This document shows positions 35,237 to 46,427 of a stretch of DNA of 64,000 nt, one piece after another. The notes beneath the pieces were generated by a model that ran no database searches, was not told the origin of the DNA, and was given only the letters and a program-made list of their open reading frames with translations. The stretch lies in the NCBI GenBank assembly GCA_958295665.1, contig OY282559.1, positions 248,182,764 through 248,246,763 on the forward strand. Direction: 5' to 3'. This stretch comes from Tipula vernalis (Eukaryota; Arthropoda; Insecta; Diptera; Tipulidae). Position 1 is the stretch's first letter. Each line of letters starts with the position of its first letter. Position numbers and translations under genes: made by a program.

Positions 35237-35860
35237 CCATTTCTCATTATTAATAAGTTCAATACCGGAATCCTGAAAATTAACCAAATCTTAATGAAAC
35301 ATTCCATTACACATTTAATGTTCGATGAAGTATTGCGTTTAATTTGAAGTTAACAAAATGATCACGACATGAACTTAGCTATTTCTGAACCGATTTTAGA
35401 TCTGGCTTCAGTAGATAAACTTCAACAGCTGCCTGGTTTACAGAAACCTCAACAGCTAATAGCTTTTATGAAATTAGCTCCATTCCTTGACGCATAGTGA
35501 ACTTAAGAACTTCATCTCAACATCATTTTAGATTCCTACTTCCATTGTATCTGTCTAGTTTCATCGTAATCGGTTGAGAATATTCCAAAAATTCACCTAA
35601 AAATCATTTCAGGATACCTTTTACAACGCTCATCTTAAATTTCATTATAATCTGTTAAGAAACAGCAAAGTTCTATCTTAAATGGCCATATTTCAGAAAT
35701 TCGTTGAAAATAATGTATAACGTAAACGATTAATCCATAGTTTTTAGACAGCGTTACGTTGGCAGCGCACTGCAGCACTGCGCCATGCGAATTATTAAAC
35801 AGACCCAGAATGAAAAATGATGATTCAAAAATGGATGACTCAATTTCAACAGGGCAAGTA
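35237..35860. other. stretch without recognised gene
   Basis: Mixed AT-rich sequence, some of it possibly LINE-derived, but with no motif I can support. Confidence 0.35.
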
Positions 35861-35869
35861 GCCTCTTAG

Positions 35870-37270
35870 GTCAAATTATTAAAAGGGAAATTATGTGGGC
35901 GATAAATAATTGTAAACCAAATAAGTCGCCAGGATCTGAGGGTATTATCCCTGCGGATATCCAACAGACTATTGACTTAACCATTTCCTGGTTAGAAGTA
36001 ATTTTCAAAATTAGCTTAGAACTATGTCACATTCCTTTCTGGGTATAGAGGGGGCACTTTCGAACTTATGAGTGGATTGATTACTCTGGTACTGGATAGA
36101 TCAAATTGTAGAATGCATGATCTTAAATATCAGTTTTGAGTATAGGCATACCGGAACGTGGCTTATTGTCCCCTTACGTTGGAATTTAGTCGGTAATGAC
36201 CTGTTGCTAAAACTGGAGCATAGTGTATACAAGGTGGTTGCCTATGAGGATGATGTTGCTATATAACTCATGCAAAATGCCCTATGAATTCTCTCCATTT
36301 GGGTCATTGGTTGTGGGTTAAATGCAAACCTACACAGAACTGAATTGGTCCTCTTCTCCACGAAATACAAACTTCCTCATAACGATCCTCTAAAAATAAA
36401 GGTAAATCGCAGTATCCGGGTCTCGTTTTGGATAGCAAATTAAATTGGAAGCCTAATATTTTGGAAATATGGGGCTGGAGGCTCTACAACACAATAGTCA
36501 GAAGAAGTTCTGATAAACTTCTCCTTTCGCGTTCCCGGCTTTTGTAGCGTTTTTCAAGCTGAAATAACTGCCATAATGGAAGTCGTAGATTATAATATCT
36601 GTCAGTGATATTCGCATTTTCATGGACAGTCAGACTGTCATTAAAGCGCTTAAAGCACACCACCTCATGTCAAAAGTTATTTGGGACTATCTATCTAATA
36701 AGGATGCCAGGTCATTTCAATAGGACAGTTAATATAAAACCACATGCTTGCTCGACTTGGCACCACGGCCATATCACAAAAAGTAGAAGGAATATTGAAA
36801 TGCGTATTGCACCATGTAAACTACTGCTTCAGGAAGTAGCGTGTAAGTTGATGAGCCACAAGTGGTCAAATCGTACCTTATATGTAATAATATCCGGCAA
36901 GTCCGGTAGAAGTTAGATTTGGCGAAGTCTAAGCAGCCGATCTCACTTCAACAGTTTCAGGTCAGAATGATTTTCGGCACTGTCTTATAGGTAGACATAT
37001 GAGTAGACTTGGGTTCTCTTCACATGACTATAGTCGCAGTTGTGAAGACGAAGAAGAGGAAGGAACAGTACTCCATCTTTTTTGCACATGTTGTTTTGTC
37101 TGGCCCAAAACAGGCGAAAGTTTCTAGACGTACCCGTATGACCTAATGGACCTCACTAGGGCGGACGTCGCGAGCATCCAGCGCTTTGTCGAAAAGTATG
37201 TATCAAATAATAATTTGTGTTATGGCTATGTACCAGTCTGTGTCTATGCCGCACATCTTTGGACCATCAC
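35870..37270 (+). pseudogene. R1/LOA/I-like LINE ORF2 relic
   Basis: Blocks in order: IMWAINNCKPNKSPGSEGII (RT start, 35,890-35,950), VVAYEDDVAI (36,235-36,265, the catalytic Y-A-D-D changed to Y-E-D-D), CGLNANLHRTELVLFSTKYK (36,312-36,370), CSVFQAEITAIMEVVDYNIC (RNase H Glu block, 36,540-36,600), MDSQTVIKALK-like (36,620-36,650), a CEDEEEEGTVLHLFCTC-type zinc motif (37,040-37,095) and the tail LTRADVASIQRFVEKY (37,150-37,200). This RT, RNase H, CCHC order fits I/LOA/R1-like LINEs. Much of RT is deleted and there are many stops. Confidence 0.7.
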
Positions 37271-37279
37271 CTTAGCTTA

Positions 37280-39439
37280 ATCTTACCTATCTTAAAATAT
37301 AGAACTTATATAAAGGGGCAATAAGTACTATAGACGCGTTTTCCAGTTAGATTTAAGTTAACTTGCTAAGTCGAGAACTTATTACCTGAAGTGCCTTTAC
37401 TTATCAAAAAAATATAATGCAGAGTTTAAGACGCAACCATCTAAAACAATTTAAAAAGCCGAGCGAGGGATGAAAAAGTACTCTACTTTGACGTTGATAG
37501 AAACGTTTTTTCAATTAAAAAAAAATTGAACAAACGTTCTGGAAATACTGTTTAAAATGTCCGATTATTACAAAAGTATGTGGTTGAATTTCCAATACTT
37601 TGACAAAAAACTCTTAAAAATATTGTTTATTATAATAGGTACATAGATTACCTAATGCAATGATTACAGACCCTTAAATTTTAGTCACATTAAAACAAAA
37701 AACCTAATATGCAGTCAGTTATTATTATCCATCCCACCACTGCATGGACATTTTGATGAGAAAACCGAATAAAAATCGATTTTTTATGCATTACCCACTA
37801 ATCCATAATCAAAAATTAGACTTTGATAAGCAGAGTATGTAACTCATAAATAACACTATCGGAAGGTAATTCCCACGAAAACGACATATTGAATACTTCC
37901 ATTAATTTACTCCAGGCGCCTTATCACAAGTACACAAATATTAATATTAACTTATAGAAAGCCATTCCCATGATATGCTAATTGCACATTAAGCGTTAAT
38001 CAATTGTTTTTTTTTTGTCACAATATTTCATTTTATATCAAAACACTCATGCGGCTCTAATCAAAGCGCATATCAGTTTACCAAAAATTCTAAAATATTA
38101 CGAATAATTGTTATCAACATTTCTTGAATTCGCCATTAAATCGTAATATTATGCAAATTGATGATTTGATTTGTATATATAAAACGCGACAGAATTTTAT
38201 CAATTTTTATTGATTACTCCGAGAAAACAGTCATGCATATTTTCATATTTTAACGGTATATAATGTAATTATTAATTAATCACAAAGATCGCTGCCATTG
38301 GGTGAAAGGTAATGAAGTAATTAATGAAAAATGTGTGTCGACTATATTGATGTACGAGTAAGTGAGATCATTATACATTAATAAAAAAATATTTATACAT
38401 TTTACATTTTTAGACCTATCTCGCGAAAACCAAACCCCTTTTGCGAACCTTATTCGTTCATGTTGGATGGGACAATTTTTAGATTTTATTTTTGAGGCCG
38501 CCCAAATAACAATAAAAACAACATAGTTGACCAATAATCACCATGGAATTATGTGAAGAAAATATGACGTAAGCCCCTTGAATCGACACATTTTTCGCAA
38601 CACGTTTGCTTCCAGTTCTAAAACGGAGCTATTTAATTAGTCCCCCACTTTTCATGTAGAACTACCACGTCCATAACTTCAGTATTTGTTACCCTAATAT
38701 AAGCCACCCCGTTCCACTATTATTAGTCGGAAATGGGAAAAAGCTTTAGAGATGATGCATATATACCTTAAAATATTTGAGTGGTTATTGTAAGTTGTAC
38801 TTGAGCCAGTTGGTAATACTTTGTAGTTTTAGTTATATCTCGACAACGGCTAGATGGATTTTAAGGGGGAAAACCCCGTTACCGTCGCTTGATATAGCAC
38901 GCTTTTTTAATCTATTTCTTTTCGACCTCTTTGGAAGTATAACTTGTATATGGGCAGGTGCGAACTTTTTCCATCCTAAAACTGTTGATCGGTTCAGGAC
39001 TGTGCTGATAAATTAAAAAAGCTTAAAACCCGACAGGGAATAGGGTGCCAGATTTTATTATGGCGAATGTCCTGAAATCGTTTCAGAGTTGTCCATTCTG
39101 CTAAGGCGTACAAGGTTTACTCTAAAGGAAAAAACCAAAAATTGAAATTTTGATTTTAATGGCGAGTCCGTTTTTCTTTCATTATCCTAAGTAAAGTATT
39201 CTTTATAATGATGTATCAAACAATTTTTATTGGGATTAATGTGTACGGTTTGTTTAGTCTTCACTGTGGTATTAGTCTGATTTTAATCGTGATTCGGGTT
39301 TTCCTACTAAACCGCAGACGACTTTCAAATTAAACTAAATTGAACTTTAGAGATACAATTTTTCTTTAATACTTCCCGTCTCACACATTTTTCAGATGCA
39401 TTTCCATCTTTATTACAATTCCCATATTTCATACAATTT
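37280..39439. other. AT-rich noncoding stretch
   Basis: About 2.2 kb with no recognised exon, transposase or repeat ends. Short frames (for example 38,777-39,016 plus) lack any known motif. Confidence 0.45.
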
Positions 39440-39627
39440 TGTTTGTTTGTTTCTATCTCTGCAATCTTTTCTGGGGCTCAACGCACTCCCAACTCTTTCG
39501 CAGTTCGCTTTTTATGCCCTACCTTAGGCTGTAGCCAAATCGAGGACGTACGGCTATAGAACCGTTTTGCGTAGACCACATGCATATTCCATCGCTTCAT
39601 ACCAGCCTATAGTACTATATTGTGTAA
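39440..39627 (-). repeat. SINE body, 5'-truncated second copy
   Basis: Matches the body of the SINE at 17,809-18,171 (GGGGCTCAACGCACTCCCAA, GAGGACGTACGGCTATAG, CATCGCTTCATACCAGCC) in the same minus orientation. The tRNA-like head is missing, and the tail shows (GTTT)n on the plus strand. Truncation of the 5' end is normal for target-primed insertion. Confidence 0.8.
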
Positions 39628-39639
39628 TGTGAATGGGAA

Positions 39640-40310
39640 ATTAATGCACTTCTTATGCAGCAAAGAGTATTTCATAGGGTGCAAATAGTCAATATCAATA
39701 ATGAAATAAATCATGCGGCAACTCAAACTAAGGAGGTGATTGATTCATCGCAACCTGAGAATAAATCATTTCTGAAATCCTTAAAATCCAAGTTACTGGC
39801 AAAGAAAGGTTGCAAAACTGTTTACGTTGAGGATTTTACAAATGGATATAACTTTATCAAGCGGATTTCTCTCAACCATTTGATTATGCTGAACCTCAAA
39901 TCACCTGTTGGATAAATGGGAATTGTTTACCAACTTAATCACTCATGATTGGCGTTGCTATGCAAGCCAAACTAGACAAATGTCTTTTAAAGGAATATTT
40001 GGCTAAAAAGGGGACGAAAGTAAGAAACTACTACACTAAATCTATCAACGCAGTTACAAATGTCTACGAAATTGAGGGTAAACCTATGTTATTGTTGTTT
40101 CTCAACAAGATAAAACAAAACTGTACAGATTTAATTTATGTTTTGGATACTTTAAAGACATATTTGCAGCAACGGAAAAGTGAATCCTTTTAATAAGTTA
40201 GGTTTATTTAATAATTTAGGCACTGACCTCGTCTTATGTGCCACTAAAGAAGGACTAGTTGATCTAAAATCTAAAATCACTGCTCGTTGCATTAAGGAGA
40301 AGACTGGGAA
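39640..40310 (+). pseudogene. unidentified protein-like remnant, possibly viral
   Basis: Two open stretches (39,655-39,915 and 39,945-40,193) and a third reading to about 40,310 have a protein-like, Lys/Leu-rich composition and lie in consecutive frames, as if one coding region had suffered frameshifts and one stop. Examples are KSKLLAKKGCKTVYVEDFTN and IEGKPMLLLFLNKIKQNCTD. I do not recognise a domain. It is cut off at 40,310 by a LINE leader; about 630 bases beyond, a viral-type helicase remnant begins, so both may be parts of one endogenous RNA-virus copy. That link is inference. Confidence 0.35.
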
Positions 40311-40745
40311 TTTCAAATCGCCTGTAGGTCACCCAGCTTTACTACAGGAAGGCTAAATAAAACTGGAGGGTGCCTGGTATCCAGGGTCCGCATATTTTGG
40401 ACTGATTAACCTATCAACCATTCATCCATCGGCATATGCTGTTCTACCTTAGATTAGGGTTTTTGTCAAGATTTCTCCTTTAGCGCCGTACTTTAGCCTG
40501 TGATAAATGGCAAAAAATGTACCAAATCGCCTTAGTTACCAGTGGTTGCCACGAGGAGGCAGCACGTACACTTGCGAATTGTGAACATGTTATCCCTTAC
40601 ACAATTGTACCCATCACGCAGCTGCCTAATGACAAGACCAGAACAGCTCACGTGATGCGTGCGTCCCTACTGGAAGGTTACGGAGCTGGCAGATTAATCT
40701 ACTCAACTTTGCCCCCCCCCCCCCCCCTCCAATAGACGCCAAACC
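40310..40745 (+). repeat. LINE 5' leader, copy 2
   Basis: Similar to 34,450-34,870 in opposite orientation. It contains a run of about 16 C at 40,711-40,728 followed by CTCCAATAGACGCCAAACCA. The ORF1 that follows copy 1 is not present here. Confidence 0.65.
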
Positions 40746-40939
40746 ACCTGCTTCCTATCTAATTAATGGAACCCGAAATTATGATATGGTATATTGTAAA
40801 TATATGATGGTACATTGTCGTCATGCTCAATAAATGTTCATAAATATATCTTCTTGGGTATAAAAATCAAATTCCATATTGACAGATTACATCATGTTAA
40901 TATGTAATTTTATGATGCTGCAGATATCAGCACTAAAAA

Positions 40940-41250
40940 AACATTATAGATGTATCAATGGAATTCGTCAAGTTACCACCAAATATAGCTCCACTACCAA
41001 TTCTAGATAATACGTTTTATCTACCTTTCACCAAAGCGGATAAGCATTTATTAATCGCCCAGCTCACATTACCACCAACAAGTAAAGTCTTAACGATTCA
41101 TGAGGCGCAAGGTCTCACTTTACCAAATGTTATATGTGTAAGAACGAATGAATATTTAGTAGTTTACTAAATGGAATCCTTGCGATATCGAGACAACGGG
41201 ATCATTTCAATATTTCGCGCCCGTTAAAGATAATTTGCTTTACTCGCTAG
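40940..41250 (+). pseudogene. endogenous viral element: SF1 helicase fragment
   Basis: The frame from 40,958 contains FTKADKHLL and then VLTIHEAQGLT (about 41,087-41,120), the motif V pattern of superfamily-1 helicases of alpha-like positive-strand RNA viruses. In another frame ISRQRDHFN (about 41,187-41,213) resembles motif VI. Only the C-terminal part of a helicase is present; motifs I-IV are missing, a stop and a frameshift separate V from VI, and LINE sequence lies on both sides. Such virga-/nege-like fragments are known in insect genomes. It is a non-functional relic. Confidence 0.6.
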
Positions 41251-41297
41251 TGATGAAAGAGCGCCACCTAATGTGTACTAATGTTGTATAACTTTTA

Positions 41298-42120
41298 TTG
41301 CCGATAACTAAAACTAAACCTTCGGAAAAGTCAGAAAGTAAACCAATTAGAGGGTTGTATTCCATCTATTATCAGAACGTTAGCACAATGGCTTCAAAGG
41401 CATCCAAATTTTATCGTTTTGTTCTTCAAACAAACTACCTGATTTATGTAATCAGCGAAAGTAACTTTAATCCGGGAACTAACAGTTCTGAATATTTTGG
41501 GCACAACTATGTTGTTTATAGATGTAACCGCAAACTTGAAACAAGCTATAAGAAATTGGGTGCACTGCTAGTGTCATCATAGCCGTGCGTTCTAAACTAG
41601 TGAGTTCTTCAGTAACATTAGTACCATCAAGAGTTGAGCAGATTTGTGTGAAGATCAAAATCTTATTTACACAGCGTATATATCACATCATTCAAACAGT
41701 GATTATTATGCAGCATGCGTCGATTCGATTTGAATCTTGTACTTGGTGACTTTAATCTTCCAAATATCATCTGGAATTTTGACCGTGAATTTAATTGCAT
41801 TCTTCCAAACAATATAAAGTCAGATGCAGAATCTTTGTTCGTATGCAATGCTTGGTTATAATTTAAACCAAATTAACTCCATTTTTAATAATCTGAGGAG
41901 GTATTTAGATTCACTCAATCCATTTGTCGTAAATGATGTCAACCACAAACCTTTCGATATTGTATTTGATACTACTGACTGTATGGGAAATTCTGAACAC
42001 CTGCAACAAATCAAATACAACTATAAAAAGAGGAGAAACCATACTGGTCTGCATGTTTACTTGAAAGCAGTGAATTGGGATGACGAGATTCTAAATGCAA
42101 AGGATGTGAATTGAAACGAA
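41298..42120 (+). pseudogene. CR1/Jockey-like LINE endonuclease relic
   Basis: SIYYQNVSTMASKASKFYRF (start of an APE-type endonuclease, 41,355-41,415) is followed by VISESNFNPG and YVVYRCNRKLET. In a shifted frame comes LVLGDFNLPNIIWNFD (about 41,738-41,785), the endonuclease GDFN.P.I.W block. From 41,824 the frame SYAMLGYNLNQIN and a DLIF-like segment continue to the end of the domain. The Asp/Asn of GDFN are kept, but the frame is broken. Confidence 0.7.
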
Positions 42121-42465
42121 AATCCATTTCAATTAATATTTGTTTGAGTTTTTGTACATGTCACGAAGAGGCAACGCATTAATGTTCTTCTAATTACCGC
42201 AATTGAGATGAAGGGGAATATTATTGTAAAAATAAATAATTTTTGTAAAAAAAGGTTGCATTATTTTTCGTGAATGCTCCTCAAATTTTAATCAATAATC
42301 ATTTGTCTTACTAAAACTTATAAATTAAATTCGTGTGGTGAAGTAGTGATTACTTTTGTTTCCTATAAGTATACACAACGTCTATATACGCCTAAGTTGT
42401 GTACACATATAATACTTAATTTAAAACCTTGCAGGATATTGTGTGAGCAAACAAAAGAAAAAAAA

Positions 42466-42612
42466 ATGGAAAAAGTCCAGTATGCCAATTGTACGACAAC
42501 CAACGTCGCCTTGGAGTTCTATGTGATTTTTTTTTTGGTATGTTTAGTCAGTGTTTTGGTAGAAATCAAGTGTTTTGTTAACGACCTGATCAAACGGCTC
42601 ACGCCTAAATAA
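42466..42612 (+). CDS. candidate single-pass membrane micropeptide, 48 aa
   Basis: ATG at 42,466 in an A-rich context (AAAAAAATGGAA) opens 48 codons ending TAA at 42,610-42,612. The peptide starts MEKVQYANCTTTNVALEF, has a hydrophobic segment of about 20 residues (residues 18-36, YVIFFLVCLVSVLVEI) and a basic tail NDLIKRLTPK. That fits a type III/II single-pass membrane micropeptide. Codons use many C/G third positions (GTC, GCC, AAC, TTC), unlike the AT-rich surroundings. A possible acceptor CTTGCAG lies 32 bases upstream (42,434) and an AATAAA 24 bases after the stop. I do not recognise the peptide. It sits between two LINE relics, so a mobile-element origin is not excluded. Confidence 0.4.
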   Translation: MEKVQYANCTTTNVALEFYVIFFLVCLVSVLVEIKCFVNDLIKRLTPK

Positions 42613-42639
42613 ACGCACGAACTAATTCTGTTCAATAAA

Positions 42640-43150
42640 ACTTTGCAGATTCCAAGGAAGTGTTGCCCTGTTGGTGTTGTGTGTGGCTGCAATTACCGTT
42701 CCGAGCGATTAATGTTTATAATTAGGAATACTCCTCGGATATTGCTCTTCAACCTATTATCCTAAAAATAATTGAAAAAGCCATGAAACCACGAATTGAT
42801 AAATACCTTGCTAAACATAATTTTTTAAGTGACAATCAGTCTATTGTTGATGTCTATTTCAAATTTAAGTACAAGTGTTATTTGGCTGGTATCCAAGAAA
42901 CAATTAGAACAAATCCAAAACAGTTTTGAAAATATTTTAGGTCTAAACGTGAAATTGAGGGGTACCCTGCCAGTATGAGCTTCAACAATATCAGCACCTC
43001 AAACGCCAAAGAGATGCGGACATGTTTGCTGCATTTTTTAATCTGTCTATCGACCAACAGCCAGTACTGATTACATCGATAAAACCAGTGATAGCAACAT
43101 ATCAATCACTCCTCCAGTCATATCTGATGAAGACATTCTATCAGCTTTGA
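42640..43150 (+). pseudogene. CR1-like LINE, pre-RT segment relic
   Basis: EKAMKPRIDKYLAKHNFLSD near 42,777-42,840 resembles the RT segment before QHGF. KQF...KYFRSKREIEGYPAS (42,915-42,975) matches the K.FW.Y..SKR....P..M linker between endonuclease and RT. The two are in reversed order relative to the family, so at least two truncated pieces are joined. Confidence 0.5.
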
Positions 43151-44110
43151 GGGGTTTTGGAGGCTTTTAAAAATATTTGCGAGTAATTTGGTAAATCCGT
43201 TGTACAAACTGTTCAATCATTCCTTAACCACTGCTGTGTTTCCCGAAAAATGAAAAACCTCTAAAATAACTGCAATCTCTAAATCAGGCAAACGGGATGA
43301 CGTCACATGTTACAGAGGAATTTCAACTTCATCATCAATTCCTAAATTATTTGAACTAGTTGTATGTAACGCTTTTAAATCGACACTAATACTCATATAT
43401 CTATCAGCATGGGTTTATGCCTGGTAGGTCTAGATTTATTAACTACATCGACTGGTTGAATTCACCAGCCAAGTAATAACGGAGATAGAAAACATCATCA
43501 AGTAGACGTAGCTTATATGGATTTCAGTAAGGCATTTAATTCATGTCTGTCATCATAAAGCACTCCAAAGTCTATTTGAATTTGGATTTTCATTAGAATA
43601 CATTAATTGGTTCAAGTCATACTATTAACAAACCGTCTACAATACGTAATAACTGGTAATAAAAACTCCAACGTTATCAAATTGACATGGGGTGTTCCTC
43701 AAGGATCACATATTGGACCCTGGATTTTTATTGTATTCCAATGTTTTTATGTAACCAAGATCATAAAAAACTCGAATCTTCTCATATTTGCTGATGACGT
43801 AAAAACTTATCGTACGATTGAACAAATTTGTGATGCTAAAAAACTGCAAGAGGACCTCAATAGGCTTAGTGAGTGGTTCGACCAAAACCCATTACACTTA
43901 AAGATCAAGAAGTGCAAAATTATGTCTTTTCATCGATAAAGGAATCCGATAATAACGACATACAACATCAATAACAATGTACTTTAAAGAGTACAACAGA
44001 TTACTGATCTAGGAGTCACCTTCGTCGAAAACGTTAGTTTTAAGGCACATCGATAACTGTATTGTTAAAGCAAGCTCAATGTTTGGCTTTGTCAAAAATC
44101 GTCTGGAATC
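43150..44110 (+). pseudogene. CR1/Jockey-like LINE reverse transcriptase, copy 1
   Basis: LVNPLYKLFNHSLTTAVFPE (43,190-43,250) and HGFMPGRS (43,405-43,430) precede YMDFSKAFNS (43,515-43,545, first catalytic Asp). KLTWGVPQGSHIGPWIFIVF (43,680-43,740) and LLIFADDVKTYRTI (43,777-43,815, catalytic DD) follow, with a LSEWFDQNPLHLKIKKCKIM thumb block to 43,939. ITDLGVTF and HIDNCIVKASSMFGFVK readings continue to 44,100. Motif order is complete, but stops and frame changes between blocks show an inactive copy. Confidence 0.75.
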
Positions 44111-44149
44111 CTTATTGTGATGTGCAATAGACGCCAAACTACCACAAAT

Positions 44150-44715
44150 CCAGTAATAGGAACGATTTTCTCTAATTATAGGGCTATTTCTATACTGTCA
44201 ACTATCCCTAACTTATTCAAAATAATCAATTGTTTGTGACCACATGTATGTCGGACTGAAGTCATTTATAGTTGACGAACAACATGGATTTGTTCGTGGT
44301 AGTTCTACTGTGACGAACTTAATAGAATTTTCGAAACGTGTTTTGGAGGTGATTGAGGTTAAGGCTCAACTTAACGTTATTTATACTGACTTTAGTAAAG
44401 CATTTGACTCGATTAACCACGTTATTGTATTGGAAAAATTAAAATCTTTTGGCATTGCTCATAATTTGATAAAATAAATTTATTCTTACCTTATTGAACG
44501 CGTGCAATTTGTTAAATTTAATGACAGTTTTTCTAATCCGGTTAAAGTGCATTCGAGTGTTCCACAGAGCTCTCATCTTGGTTCCCTCATCTTCATTCTA
44601 TTCTTAAACGATATCACCAATTGTATCAAATCCGCTCATTGTCTAATTTATGGTAATGATATAAAAATATTTCCCCCTATAAATAATGCACAGGATGCCC
44701 GGGGATAACCGGGGA
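44150..44715 (+). pseudogene. CR1/Jockey-like LINE reverse transcriptase, copy 2
   Basis: A second truncated copy: FSNYRAISILSTI (44,170-44,205), DEQHGFVRGSSTVTNLIEFS (44,274-44,333), IYTDFSKAFDSINHVIVLEK (44,379-44,438), SVPQSSHLGSLIFILFLNDI (44,558-44,617) and LIYGNDIKIFPPI. The catalytic A-D-D is changed to G-N-D and the GVPQGS block to SVPQSS. The frames are long, so it decayed partly by substitution. It ends at about 44,715. Confidence 0.75.
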
Positions 44716-44759
44716 TACATATATCGAAAGGCACCAAACGGACATGAGACGGTTAATAG

Positions 44760-45145
44760 ATTAAGCGAGCCTGAATCACTAGATTTTATAAAAAAACAAT
44801 TTGTTACTAGTGTACCGTGATAAAATTATGAATGTAAGAATTAGGTCTACAAATCAGCTTCGTTTACTTATAGAGTCCTATGAAATTTTATGGAATCAGA
44901 GTAGTTATGACCCATGTACCGATTTTCAAACGCGTCATTTTTCCATTAATGACATGCAAACTCGATGCATTCTTACCCATTAGACCGACAACGAAGATTG
45001 TTCCAAATATAATGTGGTAGATGCGTTGCCCAATTCCACACCAAACAGAGGACAATTCGAAATTTGTTGAAGTTGTAAGGACATCCGGCACTACTATCAG
45101 GATTGTCCACAGAATTTGTCACACGTATTCTGTTTCGACTGCGGT
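44760..45145 (+). pseudogene. retrotransposon Gag fragment with zinc knuckles
   Basis: Frame 44,801-44,983 reads MNVRIRSTNQLRLLIESYEI and LWNQSSYDPCTDFQTRHFSI. In other frames at 45,060-45,145 comes a Cys-x2-Cys-x4-His-x4-Cys reading (SCKDIRHYYQDC) and the start of a second motif CFDCG. This is the nucleocapsid part of an LTR-type Gag or a LINE ORF1; the downstream pol is absent because another element's 3' end follows at 45,150. Confidence 0.5.
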
Positions 45146-45149
45146 AGTA

Positions 45150-45335
45150 TTATTATTGGAGGGCCATGTGGGCGATCAGCCACTTCGCACTGCGACCACC
45201 TAAAAGATCTATTGTGCTGGACCCTGCTTAATTATCCGTCCAGTCAATATTCAGGTTCTTAATGAACCTGACAATACTGCCTCCCGGTACGTGATACATA
45301 ATACCGGGGCTTATTGCTTTCCTTGCTTTCCCACT
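45150..45335 (-). repeat. LINE 3' end with (AAT)n tail, copy 2
   Basis: Minus-strand copy of 35,000-35,236. The terminal CATGTGGGCGATCAGCC segment abuts ATTATTATT at 45,147-45,157, the complement of an AAT tail. Confidence 0.75.
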
Positions 45336-45339
45336 GCTT

Positions 45340-45780
45340 GCTAATAAACCATTATCTGTAGTAGTAGCTGAGACAGTGTCCAATCCTATTAGCTATACTT
45401 CGCCAGGACTAACACAGGAAGTCATGGGTACTGGCACACAGATCAACTCGATTAGAACTGTACATCTGCCGAACAAAAAAATTTTATATATTAGTCGTTT
45501 TGATCCATCTGTCACTTCTGATCGAATTGTGGAGTACATTTATGACAAACTGCAGGACTGTTCATAAGAGGACGTTGAATGTAAATTGTTACTATCCAAG
45601 GATCGTGTTATCGATAACTCACTAACATTCATCTCATTTAAAATCGGATTGAAGGATACCCATTACAATATGCTCAATAATTCTGAGGCTTGGCCACTTG
45701 GGGTAATAATTCGGCCATTTACCAGCTATCCACGTGTGGCAAAAAACCGGACTGGTGTAACGTTCCCAACCAAACAATAA
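45340..45780 (+). pseudogene. CR1/Jockey-like LINE ORF1 C-terminal part
   Basis: KKILYISRFDPSVTSDRIVE (45,475-45,535), FISFKIGLKDTHYNMLNNSE and WPLGVIIRPF (45,690-45,720) match the RNA-binding C-terminal region of insect CR1-like ORF1 (LYVSR..P.T....I..Y...., SFKIG, WP.G...R.F). One stop at 45,565 lies between the two open stretches. ORF2 begins in an overlapping frame just downstream, as expected. Confidence 0.65.
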
Positions 45781-46427
45781 CATCTGCGCCTGCCATCACA
45801 CCATCTTTTAAGCCTCTCAACTGCGGAACAAATCCCCAGCCTTATTCATTCTTAAATATATATTACCATAATTCGAGCGGCATTCGAACTAAATCTAAGT
45901 CTCTATATCTGTCAATTTTGGAGGAGAATTACGACGTTATTTGCATCACGGAAACGTGGTTGACTGCCCATTACAGAACCGAGGAGTATTTTCCACCAAC
46001 TTATGCAGTTTATCGGAGAGGCAGAAATTTACAGCAGGACACTTATGCCGTGGGGGGTGGTGTTATAATAGCCGTCTCTAACAAATACTCATCTATGCCG
46101 ATAACGTTAACCAACTGCGGTACTGAAGTTGTTGCTGTGCGCTTACGGTTTCATTCATACTCGCTGATCATTTGTGTCACATATATACCATGTCATTCAA
46201 GCGTCGCGGTTTATGATATGTTTTTGGACACCGTGAAACTTAATATTACTGCACTTCTTCAACATGAGGACCGCTTATTTATCTTTGGTGGTTTTAACTT
46301 GTCAGGTATTGTATGGGAGTATACGGATAACAATTTAACTCCCATAAACATGAACGATGATGTGGAAAAGTTCATATCTGAAATATTTTCGTTGGGACTG
46401 AAACAATGTATCAATGTGAAGAATTGA
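45690..46427 (+). pseudogene. CR1/Jockey-like LINE endonuclease, well preserved
   Basis: A 245-codon frame holding nearly the whole APE-type endonuclease. It shows FLNIYYHNSSGIRTKSKSLY (residues about 53-72), VICITETWLTAHYRTEEYFP (Glu of the ETWL block), YAVYRRGRNLQ, a GGGVIIAVSN block, and FGGFNLSGIVWEY, where the catalytic GDFN is changed to GGFN. Loss of that Asp suggests the copy cannot nick DNA even though the frame is open. It continues in new frames to 46,808 (post-endonuclease region). Confidence 0.8.
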
